A DNA stretch of 64,000 nucleotides from Bryum argenteum (GCA_037043015.1 CM073326.1:16872345-16936344), one strand, 5' to 3'. Shown: positions 47,666 through 60,032, counted from the stretch's first letter. The notes: generated by a model not told the origin, from the sequence alone. Program-made: numbers and translations.

Positions 47666-47958
47666 TTGATGGGTAGAAATCACATTCAGAAGAATGCATG
47701 ATAATACTGGATTGACCTTTTTCCAGCATAATAGCCCTGATGCCGTGTTCGATGAGTACAAATGGGTTTGTCTCTTCTTCGATCACAAAGATTCCGCATG
47801 CGATGCTCTCGAAATGCAAAGTCACAATCACAGAATTGCTGCTTCTGAACAGCAATGTGGTATCAGCTCAAATTCATGCATGAAAACACCAAATTCTCTT
47901 CATAATCGCATGCTCGTGAACCTTTTTGTGGGTTCAAGAGTTAACTAAAGCATCGGCT
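47666..47958 (+). promoter_or_regulatory. putative TH1 promoter region
   Basis: Sequence between the tandem array and the first TH1 ATG. No gene is recognised and I cannot point to a specific box. It is listed because transcription of TH1 must start here or within the array. Confidence 0.35.
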
Positions 47959-50758
47959 ATGGCAGTTCAATTGCTGCAACAAGGAGCTCATTCTTCGCAC
48001 CTTCTTCAGGTACTAAATGCGCGCCTGTTGCTTCGCAATCGTATAAAGGATCACTCTGACAATCATCAATTGCTCACTTTGTGCAGACGCCATTGAGGTG
48101 CGGATTGATTACCACTCGGTTCTCGAACGTTTCTAGGGTTGCTGTGAAAGCACGAGAAATTCGAGCAGCGATGGGGTCGGAAGCGGCAAGCGTGCCGAGG
48201 GTGCTCACAGTCGCAGGCTCGGATTCGGGAGCCGGAGCTGGAATTCAAGCGGACATGAAAGCTTGTGGAGCCCTTGGGGTTTATTGCTCTACTGCCATTA
48301 CCGCTCTCACTGCCCAAAACTCCGTCGGAGTACAAGTATGCCCATTGCCTTCTGGAGCCCCTTGAATCGAGTTTTGAACTTGCAAGGATTGATTGGAACT
48401 CTGGGTGGTATTGTCCTTGATAAGAGGCTTGAGCGTGCAGGGAATCCATGCTGTGCCTGCAGAATTTGTGGAGGCTCAAATGAAATCGGTGCTGCTGGAC
48501 ATTGGTGTCGATGTGGTAAGAATCGTATTGAATTTTGTATTTGAGGGTTCAGGTATCTCTTTGAACCTAAACAAGTGCATGGTATCGGAATGCAGGTGAA
48601 GACAGGCATGCTGCCGTCAGTTGAAATTATTCAGAGTCTCTGCGATGTGTTGCGAACTTATCCTGTCAAAGGTGAATCCTAATTCATAGTTTGCTGATGA
48701 ACTCTAAGCACCCAAATCTAACTTTCTGTAATTAGATTGAACTTCTGATCATTTCTTCAGCAACATCAGAAATGTTGGTTATCGTGATCGGCAAATTGGT
48801 GTTTTCTCAATGAGGATGATTGTCGGTGCAGGACTAGTCGTGGATCCCGTTTTAGTATCGACAAGCGGAGACGAGCTCGCTGGGCCAGCGATTCTTGATG
48901 CCCTTCGGTACCTTAAACCCTAAACCCTTACCTCGAGAATGACATGAGAAATATTATCATCATTCCATGGAGTCATTGAGCCAATTCTTAAGTGCACAAT
49001 CACATGTTTGCAAAGGAATGTGCAAATTTGGGTTCTGACAAGCGAGTCACCATTTTTGGCTTTGTATGCAGAGATGATTTATTTCCTTTGGCAGATCTGG
49101 TGACACCCAATTTACCAGAAGCAGCAGCAATCATCGGCGGCGACCCTGTGACGACGGTGGCCGAAATGCGGGAAGCAGCTGAATCAATTCACCAACTCGG
49201 ACCTCGGTTAGTTCATGAACACAAAAACACAACTTCAATTCTCGTAAGCATTGGATGGTAATAGCCTCTGCTTGATCCTGCAGGTACGTCCTCGTCAAAG
49301 GCGGACACTTACCCGGCACAAGCACATTGATCGACGTCCTCTACGATGGTACCACCTCTTCACCTCTTCCCTACTACATTCAGGACCGAAATATCCTGAA
49401 ACTACTCCGATCATATAACCTCATTGCACCACTATATGAACCTCATTGTATGAATCATTCACTTTATTCATAGCAGTTCAAGGAAAGAGTCCAGGAGTTC
49501 TTTAGTACAGCCACATTCAATTATTCACAATCGGATTTGATTTGGTCAGGAGTTGAGTTTCATGAGCTTTCGGGCTCACGTATCAAGACACGCAATACGC
49601 ATGGCACGGGCTGTACATTGGCGTCATCAATAGCAGCGGAGCTTGCCAAAGGCCAGAATATGCTCGCTGCTGTTTTGGTACGTAACTTATAGCATCTTTC
49701 TACGCCCCATTTGGTTGCACATTAATCTACTAACGAGTGAATGAAACAGGCTGCGAAGCGGTACTTAAGCGAGGTGCTGGAAGAAAGCGCCACGTTGAAG
49801 ATCGGCGAAGGCAAGCAAGGTCCCGTGAACCACTTGTTCAAGCTCTCGAACTGGGAGAGTAGCTCACAACAATCCAAGTTTCGACCCGAGTCTCTTCTTC
49901 TGTACGCCGTCACTGATTCTTCCATGAACAAGTCGTGGGGTCGGTCCACTTCTGACGCTGTTCGTGGCGCCATCGAAGGTGGCGCCACAATTGTACAAAT
50001 CAGGTAAGAAAAATCGCTTTGTATATCAATGAGCCTTTCTCTCGATCGTCACTGACGCTCCTGTTCGCTTGTGCAGAGAGAAGGAGGCCGAAACCGGCGA
50101 GTTTCTTCAAGTAAGTATCCTGCTCCAGAACCAAACATGCAAAATTCGTCAGGATACCATTCAAATTCATTACTAAAAGTCCTCAAATTCTGTCTCAATC
50201 TTTTACATTGTATGAACTTGATGTATATGTGCCTTGCAGGAGGCGGAGAGCTCATTGAGAGTGGCAAGAGAATACGGAGTACCGCTCCTAATCAACGACA
50301 GAATAGACATAGCATTAGCCTGCGATGCAGACGGGGTCCACTTAGGTCAAAGCGATCTTCCAGTATCCAGAGCGCGTGCAATATTAGGCCCAAAGAAGAT
50401 CATAGGAGTGTCGTGCAAGACACCGGAGCAAGCAGAGCAGGCGTGGAAGGACGGAGCGGATTACATTGGCTCCGGGGGAGTGTACCCCACCAACACGAAG
50501 AAGGACAACAAGACGATCGGGATCGAGGGCCTGCGGGAGGTTTGTTACGGCAGCCCCATTCCTGTCGTGGCCATCGGTGGAATCTCTGGTGCCAATGCGA
50601 AGGAGGTGATGGCCCAACCCCGGCCTGAGAATTTGAAGGGCGTCGCTGTTGTCTCTGCGCTCTTCAATCAGCCGGATGTCAAGAAGGCTACTGAGGTTGT
50701 GAGGTCTGTCTTGGAGGATTGCTTGAAGGATGCTGCTGTCCCTGTCCCGTCCTCGTGA
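47959..50758 (+). CDS. TH1: TH1, bifunctional HMP-P kinase / thiamine-phosphate synthase
   Basis: The N-terminal ThiD domain phosphorylates HMP-P to HMP-PP. The C-terminal ThiE domain condenses it with the thiazole phosphate to thiamine monophosphate, in plant plastids. Exons: 47959-48009, 48087-48335, 48441-48515, 48596-48671, 48832-48907, 49072-49206, 49284-49348, 49550-49677, 49750-50003, 50077-50110, 50240-50758. They total 1662 nt with consistent phases (553 aa; Arabidopsis TH1 is about 522 aa). Kinase motifs: [17 protein letters not shown] and [19 protein letters not shown]. ThiE motifs: [61 protein letters not shown] and PVVAIGGI. The first exon ([17 protein letters not shown]) plus the start of exon 2, rich in Arg, Ser and Thr, looks like a plastid transit peptide. 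Confidence 0.95.
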
Positions 50759-51281
50759 CGGACCAGTTTTTTTGTTGGAATGTTCCAGCTTTTCATACTT
50801 TCTTATGGAGATGCGCACTCAGCTTGCTTAGAGAGATTCATGTGTACACACAGATGTTCATAGATGCTCGATTGTTGCAGTGGGCTGATGAGAGCATTTA
50901 GTGGAAGAAAATCGTTTGAATATGTGTATACTTGATCATCAATCTTTCATAACTCTGAGGTTAGGTTATGCATGTAAACATGCAACCAAAGATTAGTCCC
51001 TCTATGCGAAGGACTGTAAGTGTAGATCACATATTGCTCTGAAGTCCAATCAAATCTTATTGTCGAATGCGGGATCTATCACCATCAGTGGAAAGATCCA
51101 TGTCCCATGATTCCATCGAACACTCCAACTCAGCCAAGCGGTACACACCATATTCTATACTTCCTTCAGAAAGTGCATCCTAGGAGATCACTTTCTTTGA
51201 GAAAATCATTCTTCAAAGTATTTGTTCCTAAATTCAAATCTACTGTTTGCTATGACCCCACCTCAAAGAAAACATACTGTT
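50759..51281. other. space between convergent TH1 and lectin genes
   Basis: Should contain the 3' UTRs of both genes, which converge here. No further gene seen. Confidence 0.5.
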
Positions 51282-53628
51282 TCAGACCTTGATGTGCAAA
51301 GTTTTCTTGGCATCAGCAACCTTCTTGAAGGTGTGCACTTCGGTAATGAGGTAACACAAGCCCGTGTTTTCATCGTAGGAGTACGCGAGGCATCCACAAT
51401 CGTTCCAGGCACCATAACACTTGGTGTCGCATTCCGCCTTCGTCAACTTCAGCCCCGTCGCATACCGATTGTACACATAGTCATAGCCTGTGAAGGACAG
51501 AAACTGCACTCTTCCGGAACCGCATTTCACGAACGGCGCCAACGTCTTGCATCCCTGGCTTTTATCGTTGGGATCCACCGGCACCCAATACGGCAAGCAC
51601 CTGCACACCCACACATTACTTTCACTGGCATGCTCTTGGAGAATGTTCTCATGGTTGTCAATGGAATGTTTGTATTAATCTGGGGATTGTGGAAGAGATG
51701 GAGCGTACGTGCACTGGTTGTTGCTGCAGACGCCGTACTCGCCGCAAGCATTGGGCAAGTCGCAAAGGCTGGGGATGGCGACGAAGTCTTGGCTCCAGAA
51801 ATTTCCCTTCACGAGCACGTATGTCTTGAGGTTGCCGTCGGGATCCACTCCGAAGTAAGTGTCGTGAGGATTCGAAGTGGTGATTCCGATCTTGCCTGAT
51901 GTCCACACTAGTGCGCCGTTGCTCTTGTATAGTCCGATGCCGCCCACTCCAGTCACAATGCCTGCCATACCAATCAGTGCATCGAATCAATTGGAAAGCT
52001 TCACATTTTTTCAGTGAAAGAGGTTCACTTAAGATTTATGGAGATTTACTTACAGAGACTATAGTGCAAGGAAAGAATGTCTGCCTTGTTCTTTATAAAC
52101 ATTGCTCAAATGATACAACGTCTTGGTACTTGCTGAACGTTGCTAAATTGAAGCAACATTCTCGGACTTGCTATACATTCTACAAGTGAAGCAAAATCCT
52201 TACTATACGTTGCTCAAGTGAAGCAACATCTTGGGATTTGCTATATGTGGCTTAAGTGAAGCATCATCTTGGAACTTCGCTCAACACTACTCAAGTGAAA
52301 CACCAATATATTACTTTTCTCTAGCAACGTTATCAACCTCAGATTTGTGAAATTAATAACAACAATGCTCATCGATGTGGAACATTTTACTTATTTATGT
52401 GAGAACATTGTTGAAGCAAGTACAAGGATGTTGCTTCAATTGTGTAACTCTTTAAAAAAAACGTTGCAAACCTAGGGAGCCCTATTACTGCAACGATCCT
52501 ACTCTTGAGATCAAAATTAAAACGCATCGACCATGAATGATTATTCCAAGTAGGATCAAGAGTTTCTTATTGCAATTTATAACCATCGTTGTAACCAACT
52601 ACTCAAGACATGAATAACTAATGTGCAGTCTTACATCATGTACTCTTAAAATTACTAGTTGCAGAACTGTAATTTCCAAAGTAATTTAAAAGTCTGATGC
52701 ATGAAGTACATAGAGTTTCGTACATACATTAGATAAAAGGCATTCATGAAAGTTCATCATATCATTTATTGGAGGCTGTGTCAAGAGTGCCTTTCTTGTA
52801 GAGTAAAGTAGTGATTTGGAAGAGGAGAAAAACTTACTAGCATATGTGACTTGGCTCAAATCCGTCTTGGGGATGGTCGTCGTCTTCAAGCTCCAGTACT
52901 GTTTCTGGCCCATCCCAAAGTCGGAGAACAGACGAAGATCACCACTAACAAGCTTCAGGAAGTACCGACCACCCGAGAATAGAACCTGCTTAGTGCTATC
53001 GGTGAAGAATTTGTCTGGCGCCACTAACTGCTCTCCAAGACTGCACACACGCAACACCACTCAATCAAACAAAACAAAACAAAGCTCATATCGATAGAAT
53101 GATGATGTTCACAGAGTTCGATCAAAGCAATGGGATGGTTCCGAACCTGAGTTTCTGGGTGGGCAGAATGGAAAACTCCTTGAGACCAAACGACGAGAAT
53201 TTGATTTGATTGGAGGCAGTGAGAAGCTGAAAGTCACCACTATCGTAAGAATTCTCGAGCGCCATCTTCGTGACTCCTTTCCCGGCCGTGTTACTGTTCC
53301 AGATCATGGTCTCCGTACCCTTGAAGAGCGCGAGCAACTGCAGGTCGCCGGTGGCAGTGAGTTTCAACGTGCATTTCGTAGCGCCAACGAGTGAGCCAAC
53401 GTAGTAATTCGCTGTCCAGACGAGGTGTCCCACTGGGTTCGAGAAGAGATGGCGCACTGTGATTGCACACGGGTTGCTCTCTACGGAGACGATGTAGTTC
53501 TGGGTTGAGAGCACAATTGCAGAGTTCCCGCCGGCCACTGACACTGAATACGGCGCCGGCCTCATCACCTGGGCACTCACACATGCCACGAACACCAACA
53601 CCAGCACCACCCTCACCGCCATCGCCAT
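51282..53628 (-). CDS. secreted bulb-type mannose-lectin / PAN-domain protein
   Basis: Exons 53628-53147, 53040-52838, 51961-51709 and 51600-51282 total 1257 nt (418 aa), in phase throughout. Residues 1-19 (MAMAVRVVLVLVFVACVSA) are a typical signal peptide. Residues from about 20 to 310 form beta-rich bulb-lectin (B_lectin) repeats: GHLVWTANYY, TATGDLQLL, SNGALVWTSG, DPDGNLKTYVL. These are followed by an EGF-like Cys cluster (CDLPNACGEYGVCSNNQC) and a PAN/apple domain with CDTKCYGAWNDCGCLAYSY. It is the soluble EP1/curculin-like form; no kinase or transmembrane segment follows. The mannose-binding Q-D-N-V-Y signature is not clearly preserved, so sugar binding is uncertain. Intron 2 (52837-51962) contains repeat DNA. 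Confidence 0.9.
52080..52470. repeat. GTTGC/GCAAC repeat block in lectin intron 2
   Basis: Degenerate units with ACTTGCTGAACGTTGCTAAA, TGAAGCAACAT and CGTTGCTCAAGTGAAGCAAC. It belongs to the same family as 41690-42010, including a shared right edge (CGTTGCAAACC followed by CCCT). Confidence 0.75.
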
Positions 53629-54649
53629 AGCTAAAGCTAATCGATCACCCTCCTCACCACTACTGGTACTGCATCAGTTGCAATGCAGTCTTTGTGTGCA
53701 TTGATGGAAGTGTTTGAGAGATTCTAGCTGTTGGGATGCGGCGTTCGATCATGTGTAGGACATTGATTTGGGCAGTGGGGCCATGATCGAGACGGTTGAA
53801 AGAGCTGGGAAGCATCTTGTGAGGAGATTGTGAGTGGATTCGGTGATGTGGTGCGGAGTCTGCCAGCTTGTTTGATCGATGGCGACAATGGTGGTGCTCT
53901 GATTTCAACGGCGACTTATTGCCCGTTTGACTTTGTGTGCTTCCGGGGTGGGGTTGACTGGGTTGTGGATGACTAGGGGAGGCGTCGGTGGATTCCATGC
54001 ATTGAGTTGTTTATTGATATAAGTTGGAGTTCATGTTGACATTGTGTTCTTTGTATTATTGAATGTACACAGCATTGACTTGAGCAAACAATGTGATAAG
54101 AATTGACGTTTTGATGAATGTCATAAGAACTTGGTATGGCCATGAGAGGTCTTTGCTTGAACTTAAAGCAAGAAAGAGGCTCCATGGACTATAAAAACAC
54201 TTCTAATATTGTTGGCATGCAAAAAGTGTGCGTTGGTTGTATTTCTTTTGTGGTCTCATAAAAGTAACGCCCTAATTTTGAACACTTCCAGCAATGAGAT
54301 TGGTGTTTTCTCAACTCCTAGGCAATCATGCTTTGTGTTGCCATAAATTAGATTGTCTAGCACACTGTATTTCATGTCTACTTCATATTTAGTTTCATCA
54401 AATTGAATTAATAAACCCTAGTTTAGGAGATCAATCTAGATTTGCGCTCTGAGGTTGTTGTTTGGCATTGTATATCTACATTCTCTTTACAAAGCTTCAC
54501 CTCCTTATGGTGCTTAATACATTCCCGTTACTACACTTCAAGGGCTATTGTGGTTATGAATTATAAGAAGTTCAAGTGTTTCCCTTCAATATTCATTTCT
54601 TATCTTGCGCTTACATGTTCAAAATAAAAGATGTGGTCGAAGTTTTGTT
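53629..54649. other. lectin gene upstream region
   Basis: 53629-54000 is less AT-rich and should hold the lectin leader and promoter. No second gene is recognised up to 54649. Confidence 0.45.
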
Positions 54650-54890
54650 ATTGTTTTTAACCCTTAATCGGGCCAAATGTCGAAAAACAACATTTTGAAT
54701 GACTGCAACAACTTTAAAGAGCCATAACTTGTTCATCTAGATTCCGTCTTGGATGAAATCACTTGGGTTGAATCTCGAATGAAGTCTAGTTTGTGTGGTA
54801 GAAGTTGTTGCAGACCCATACAATGAATTATGAATAAATGGCATGCATTTTACTCAAGGAAGCTCTTGATTTTGAGTTTTCACATTTCAG
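54650..54890 (+). mobile_element. transposon remnant related to 41220-41470
   Basis: Starts TTAACCCTTAATCGGGCC and is colinear with the reverse complement of 41470-41220 (GCCATAACTT, CAGACCCATACAATGAATTA, GCATGCATTTTA). The partner end is not found. Confidence 0.6.
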
Positions 54891-55006
54891 GTGATTGAAA
54901 AGATTTGACTTTATAGTTTTTTGGAACTACAAAGATGCATTTTGATGTATATCCATAGTTCCATAGAGTAGAGTGTAGGTGCAATGTCGGCGTTTGAGTT
55001 TGACAT

Positions 55007-55294
55007 TTAAGAGGGCTTCATAAAAAAATGAAAAAAAGTTGATTTGGGGTGGAGGTGACGTGGAAATTGTATGCGGCGGGTAGCTGGTGCCAACCAAGAG
55101 AATCTAGAAGGCAGGCAACGAGTCAGCAGCAGAGCATCATCTGGCTGGACCAGCTCATCTCCACCGTCCCTAGGCTCACCTCCACCGAAGAATACCCACC
55201 GTAGATCTTTGAACACTCTTCTGAATTCGGTGGTTACCCAGGACAGCCGGTAGACGACCGATGAACTATTCCCATGCGGCATCGTTTCATCCAA
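55007..55294 (-). other. isolated higher-GC segment with open frame
   Basis: A 95-codon minus-strand frame (VVYRLSWVTTEFRRVFKDL near its start) lies in sequence distinctly richer in GC than its flanks. I recognise no family. It may be a captured gene fragment or a chance frame; a function cannot be assigned. Confidence 0.25.
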
Positions 55295-55414
55295 ACGTAA
55301 GTTGCATGTCTTTTTTCATCCAAAATTTTCATTCATGGCCCCACCTAGCCAGGGATCACTGCACAATTATCGGAGCAGGGGTGGGGTGGGGTAAAGGAGC
55401 CCCTTAATTTTTAA

Positions 55415-55665
55415 CCCCTAAAGTTCCTTAAAATCTGAAAGGGGAATAGAGGATTCCAGCACGAAGAAATTCAGACAACTTTGATTGTTACGAACTCACA
55501 AATGAAGAACTGATTAAATTTTTATGGTGAGTGAGGTTAAGTTGGTTTTGAGATCCTAAGGTTGAATTTTCTAAATTATGCTTAGATTGAGATTTATTGG
55601 TCCTGGAATAGAAGAAGGTCATTCTTTAAGAATTTAGTCAAGATTGCATCATGGATTTTTAAGGG
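55415..55665. mobile_element. degenerate TTAA-type MITE
   Basis: Preceded by TTAA, starts CCCCTAAAGTTCCTT and ends near AAGGG followed by TTAG. The interior aligns with 12960-13219 (CAACTTTGA, CTCACAAATGA, TTGAGATCYTA, AAATWATGCTT, GATTGAGAT). Confidence 0.7.
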
Positions 55666-56539
55666 TTAGTGTACTGGTTCAAAATGCCAATATGTATGCT
55701 CCAAGAGTAATGTGAGGTTGCTTGCCCCATTTTTGAATCTCAAATTATATGATATTGGTATGGGGTCCAAAGTAAAGAACTCAAACAAGGAAAAGACCTA
55801 ATGACTGGGGCGGCTCTGAGAAAAGCTTGTAGGGGCAAAATACAATTGTTTCCCAAGGCTAGCGTCTCATTCAAAGATGCCCATACTTCGCTATATAGAA
55901 AGGTTAGAAGATGTCTCTATCCACCTTTATATTATTGATAACTTTCACTAGTAGAAAATGACACTAAAGGTGACATTTGTTATAACTTGTATGTAATGAC
56001 ATAGAGTGCATGTAGTTATTGTGCTTCTAATGACATTAGAATAATTAATATATTTGTCACTTTTCCTTGCATATTTATAATAAAGATAATGAGAACTTGT
56101 ATAAAATAAGGTGAATTATAAGTGCCAGTTGTATCAACCATGGAGGGAAATTGATATTGGTTGCATACAAATTTCACATTTGTATGAATCAATAGCCAAC
56201 ATGTATCCCCTTTCATCATACTAAGTTATGGTACTTGCTTGAAGGCAATTGCCACAAGAATAATTCAACTTCCTCATTTTAATGATGAAGTGCTTAGATC
56301 TTCCAATTTGTATAGTGAAGAAAATATAAGTACTTGGGGAGACATCTCAAACTAGAAGTCATAGCAAATATTCATAAAACACCCAACTTCTTTTTTAGTG
56401 AACATTAACTCTAACCCTAAAATTTTATGGTTTAACTTTATGTAGCTTTGGTACTAAGCTTCTTCCAACAATGCTCATCAATAATGACGCAAATGCTCTT
56501 TACCATGAAAGTATCTACAACAACTATAATTAGATGCTT
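55666..56539. other. gene-free stretch
   Basis: AT-rich, no recognised feature. Confidence 0.45.
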
Positions 56540-56903
56540 AGAAGGCACCACAAGCCTTGGCTTGGTGGTTAGGGCTCATGGCCCCCAATGAGGAGGTCGT
56601 GGGTTCTATTCTCCATGCCGGCGTGGTGCTCACCACTATAGTCCACCCAACTATTGTAGGAGGTCCTTGGACCTTGTTGTATGGGTACCTCAAAGCCCTT
56701 TGGAGGGATATTATGTCAAGTATCTTCAAGGCACTAATAACTAGGCTAGAAACTAGCGTAGTTATAGTGTCCACCCTCGAGAGGGGGAAGTAGGATTGTT
56801 CTATTTTTCCCTTGTCCGGTGGCCATCAGGATATTAGCATTAGGAACGGACACTTCATTCACGCCGGCCTCTTAGAAAGGACCGGAGTTTCTATCTATCT
56901 AGA
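56540..56903 (+). mobile_element. tRNA-derived SINE, full-length copy
   Basis: Best preserved head: GGCACCACAAGCCTTGGCTT then GGTGGTTAGGGC (A box) and GGTTCTATTC (B box) about 35 bp later. The body is as in the 26661 copy; the tail is GGAGTTTCTATCTATCTAGA. The short TAGATGCTTAGAAG repeats on both sides (56532 and 56900) look like a target-site duplication. Confidence 0.88.
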
Positions 56904-57078
56904 TGCTTAGAAGAAGGTATCACGATAAAATATGTAGAATTAAAGTCATTAGAAATGGAGACAACATTTTTGAATAAATTGAGCTTATGTCCTCATAATG
57001 TGCCGATTGAGGGGGCAAACACTTTAGTTGCTAGAGAAAATTCAAAATGGAATGTAAGCTACAAATTTGACTAATAAA

Positions 57079-57272
57079 AAGAATTGACCCCATGGCATTG
57101 TAATTCCTTTTACAAATCGGCCCCAAGGGCTTTACACATGGGGGAATTGGCCTCCACTTTATTAATTGTTTAATTTGTTCTCCAAGTGGCCCATGGAGCG
57201 AATTGGACTCAAAATATGAGTAAATTGGCTTGGAGATTTGTTGGCCTTGACTCCCCATGTAAAGCGTCCCTT
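57079..57272 (-). mobile_element. TIR-element fragment related to 27392-27833
   Basis: The reverse complement aligns with 27392-27610 (GCTTTACATGGGGAGTCAAG, CCATGTGTAAAGCCCTTGGG). Only one terminus is present. Confidence 0.65.
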
Positions 57273-57282
57273 AGTATATTAG

Positions 57283-57524
57283 CGCCTAAAAACCTTACAA
57301 ACCAAAAGGGTATTAAATTCAACCGACTTTGACGCTTGTAAGCTTACAAAATGAAGAAGAATCTACAAATTCAAACTTGACATGCAAGTAGTATGTCAAG
57401 TTAGATTTGAGACCTTATGGTTGGAACTTCTAAATAGTTCCTGAATTGAGCTTTTTTGGGCTTGAAGTAGAAAGAGGTCATTATTTGTAATTTAAGTGAT
57501 TTTACACCAAGGATCTTAAGGAGT
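57283..57524. mobile_element. degenerate TTAA-type MITE
   Basis: Ends CGCCTAAAAACCTTAC and AAGGATCTTAAGGAG. The interior resembles the 55415 copy (CGACTTTGACG, TTTGAGACCTTATGGTTG, AAGTAGAAAGAGGTCATT). Confidence 0.55.
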
Positions 57525-57689
57525 AGAATTGTGGAACTAAAGGTTGGAAGAAAATGGATAGAGTTTGAATATCTTTCCACAATTTATTACTATTCATTCA
57601 ATATATTCTCTTAAAAGGCATACCCTCATAAGATGAGTCTAAACTTACTCAAGGCCCATGTGAATAAACTATTCCTTGGATATATGCCT

Positions 57690-57850
57690 AGAGGTCACTA
57701 CACCAATGGTGGTACTACCATACTCTCTTTGGGTGAACACTGAACTTTTTCCTCTCTAGACACTAGTGCCTCAAAGATATCTGATATGGTATCCTCCGAA
57801 GGACTTTGAGGTACCCATACTACAGGGTCCAAGAGCCCCTTACCATAATT
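57690..57850 (-). mobile_element. SINE body fragment, reverse orientation
   Basis: The reverse complement contains CACCCAATTATGG, GGACCCTGTAGTATGGGTAC, CTCAAAGTCCTTCGGAGGAT and GGCACTAGTGTCTAGAGAGG, which match the central part of the SINE family. Head and tail are missing. Confidence 0.7.
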
Positions 57851-59474
57851 GGGTGAATTGTGATGGTGGCAAAAGACATATACGGTTCCATAAAACCTCT
57901 TTACATACAAAGAACTTCATCCTAATTACCTTGTTTGCTTAAGGTTGCGTTAAACTATGGACGATGAAGATTTACCACGACCTTCTAAAATATGTAATTG
58001 GAGAGTAAAGTGATCTTGGTCCCATTTGGCTCTCGACTACCTTGAAAAAAGGAGAATAACCACTAACTTTGAGGTCCTGAGCGTATGTTGAATTTTCCAT
58101 AGTAGATAATGTTTTCATGGTTTTCTTGATTATAGTTTAGTTAAAGCAAATGCCTCTACTCAACTACAATCAAGGAGACCCTGAGGCTCGGAAATCATTG
58201 ATTGGCTAGTGTTCATTTATTTAAAATCAAAGGAGGAAAGAGGGGAGGGTAAAAGAGAGAAGGATGGGGATTTATAACATGCAATTAAGCAATTATGCAC
58301 TTGGCCAAGTGCACTAATTGGCACTCAATAACAACAATTTTGAGCGGAAATGTTTTTTGGAAGGAAAAAAATCCGAAAATCCCTATTTTTTCTTTTCTAT
58401 ATTTTCGTGACAATTTCATTGAATATAGGTTTCTCAATGTGTACATAAGTGAATAATTTTCATTAATTCCGTAAGATTGTGCATAATGTGCATGCATTGA
58501 ACTTGAATCAATGAAAAATACTATTGATTAATAATAAATCTCCTGCCAAATCATGTTTTATTGCTTTGTGAACATTGCCAAATTATCATGTTCAAACATT
58601 GTCAACATCTGTTTTATTACTTTGTGCACCACATGTAAACTTCCATGTTGTACATAAACATATGGCTCTATATATACTATTTTTGGCATTCATAAAACAA
58701 ATATACTTTATAAGAGATATAAGGCCAACATGTGCTATTCAACAAGAAAATATGGAGCATCTCGCTTTATATTATATGCAAATCTATACAGAATATTCAT
58801 AACCATACTTAAGAAACTAAGAAACTAAGAAATTAAGAAACTAATTAACCATACTTAATTACAGTAAAAACTATAATCAAACTATAAATGATAATACTAT
58901 AATCAAACATGTATAATATTATAACCAAACTTTTAATACGTAATTCAAATATATCAATCAAACATAACAATCCTATCATTCCACCATCTGTGCTTCTCCC
59001 AATTCTTGTCAATTGTAGAATTTGTTCTGGTGGTGCAAGGCGTGGCAACCTGAATATCATTGAATCACAATATCATCATGGTCAATATTAATATAGTCTA
59101 ACATAGTAATTTTTACTTGTTCAATTTTGAAAATATCCTCATGTGAAAGATGTTCAATAGTTGAAGAATCTCGAATCCAATGGACTATGTCTCGGTAAAT
59201 TCTATTACTTATGTTGTATGTTCAAATTTTATTTAAACTTTCTAAAATGACTTCATGTGAATCATGTTAATTGCAAAATCTCTAAACTAATATATCTATT
59301 ATATCTTGCTAAATTCTAGAATAATTTTTTATTTTAAGTTATTTTAAAAAGTAACAATATTAGTTGCACAATCTTAAAACTGAATTCATACTTATTATGT
59401 CTCGCAAAACAATAGATTTTTTAAAATTTTAAATTTTTTTTACTTTTTTAATTTATTGATTGTTTAATTTTTTA
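57851..59474. other. gene-free stretch
   Basis: No gene recognised. It includes a perfect 18-bp palindrome TGCACTTGGCCAAGTGCA at 58296-58313. Part of its flank (AAGCAATTATGCACTTGGCC) recurs inverted at about 62220. 58810-59470 is extremely AT-rich. Confidence 0.45.
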
Positions 59475-59676
59475 AGCTAGGGGTAAGGTAGTTGATTTCC
59501 TTCAAGGGGTGTGCGTGCACACATTCCTAGTGGAGAAGGAGGAAAAAATTAAAAATCAAAAATTTGCAATTTGCAATTTTTTAAAAAATTTTAAAAATTA
59601 AAAAATTAGAATTTTTTTTAAAAATTAAATTTTAAAAAAAAGGATGGCTACCTTGAGCATTCCCTGGAAGAAGACG

Positions 59677-59718
<42 letters not shown>

Positions 59719-59954
59719 AGAGAAGAAGAAGAAGAAGAAGAAGAAAAGAGAGAGAGAGGAGGATGGCTGATTTCCTCCAAGGGGGGGGGGGGGTGCGTAC
59801 GCACACCCCTGGAGCATTCCCTGGAGGCCGCACAGAAAAATACGGCACGAAGCAATCCTCTGTTCTCGATTCTCGACTCGGGGAAAGCGGTGGGAATGGG
59901 CGGGCCAACTGGATTCCTGGGAAAATGGAGGAGGGAACGGGGAAATGGATGAGG

Positions 59955-60032
59955 GGAGCGAGGGTCGCTCAGGTGGTAACGGTGGGGGGGTCAACAACTG
60001 CGTGAGGTGAGAATCCGGGGCAATCCCCGCTT
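59955..60032 (+). other. tRNA-like segment (possible SINE head)
   Basis: GGTCGCTCAGGTGGTAACGG resembles an A box and GGTGAGAATCC a B box (consensus GGTTCGAATCC), about 40 bp apart. No credible cloverleaf or 3' body was established, so it is not called a tRNA. Confidence 0.3.

Noticed and set aside
47449-47855. Open frames in the ~66-bp array upstream of TH1
   Set aside because: Repeat-driven; the peptide merely repeats with the DNA unit.
48541-48600. TPP riboswitch in TH1
   Set aside because: No recognisable CUGAGA/ACCUGA-type TPP aptamer core was seen in the introns or 3' UTR by eye; a covariance-model search would be needed to exclude it fully.
48307-48609. Minus-strand frame across TH1 exons 2-4
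   Set aside because: Overlaps well-supported TH1 exons and introns; no homology.
59644-59952. Plus-strand frame with a long Lys/Glu run
   Set aside because: Produced by the poly-A and GAA/GA simple repeats in the composite element.
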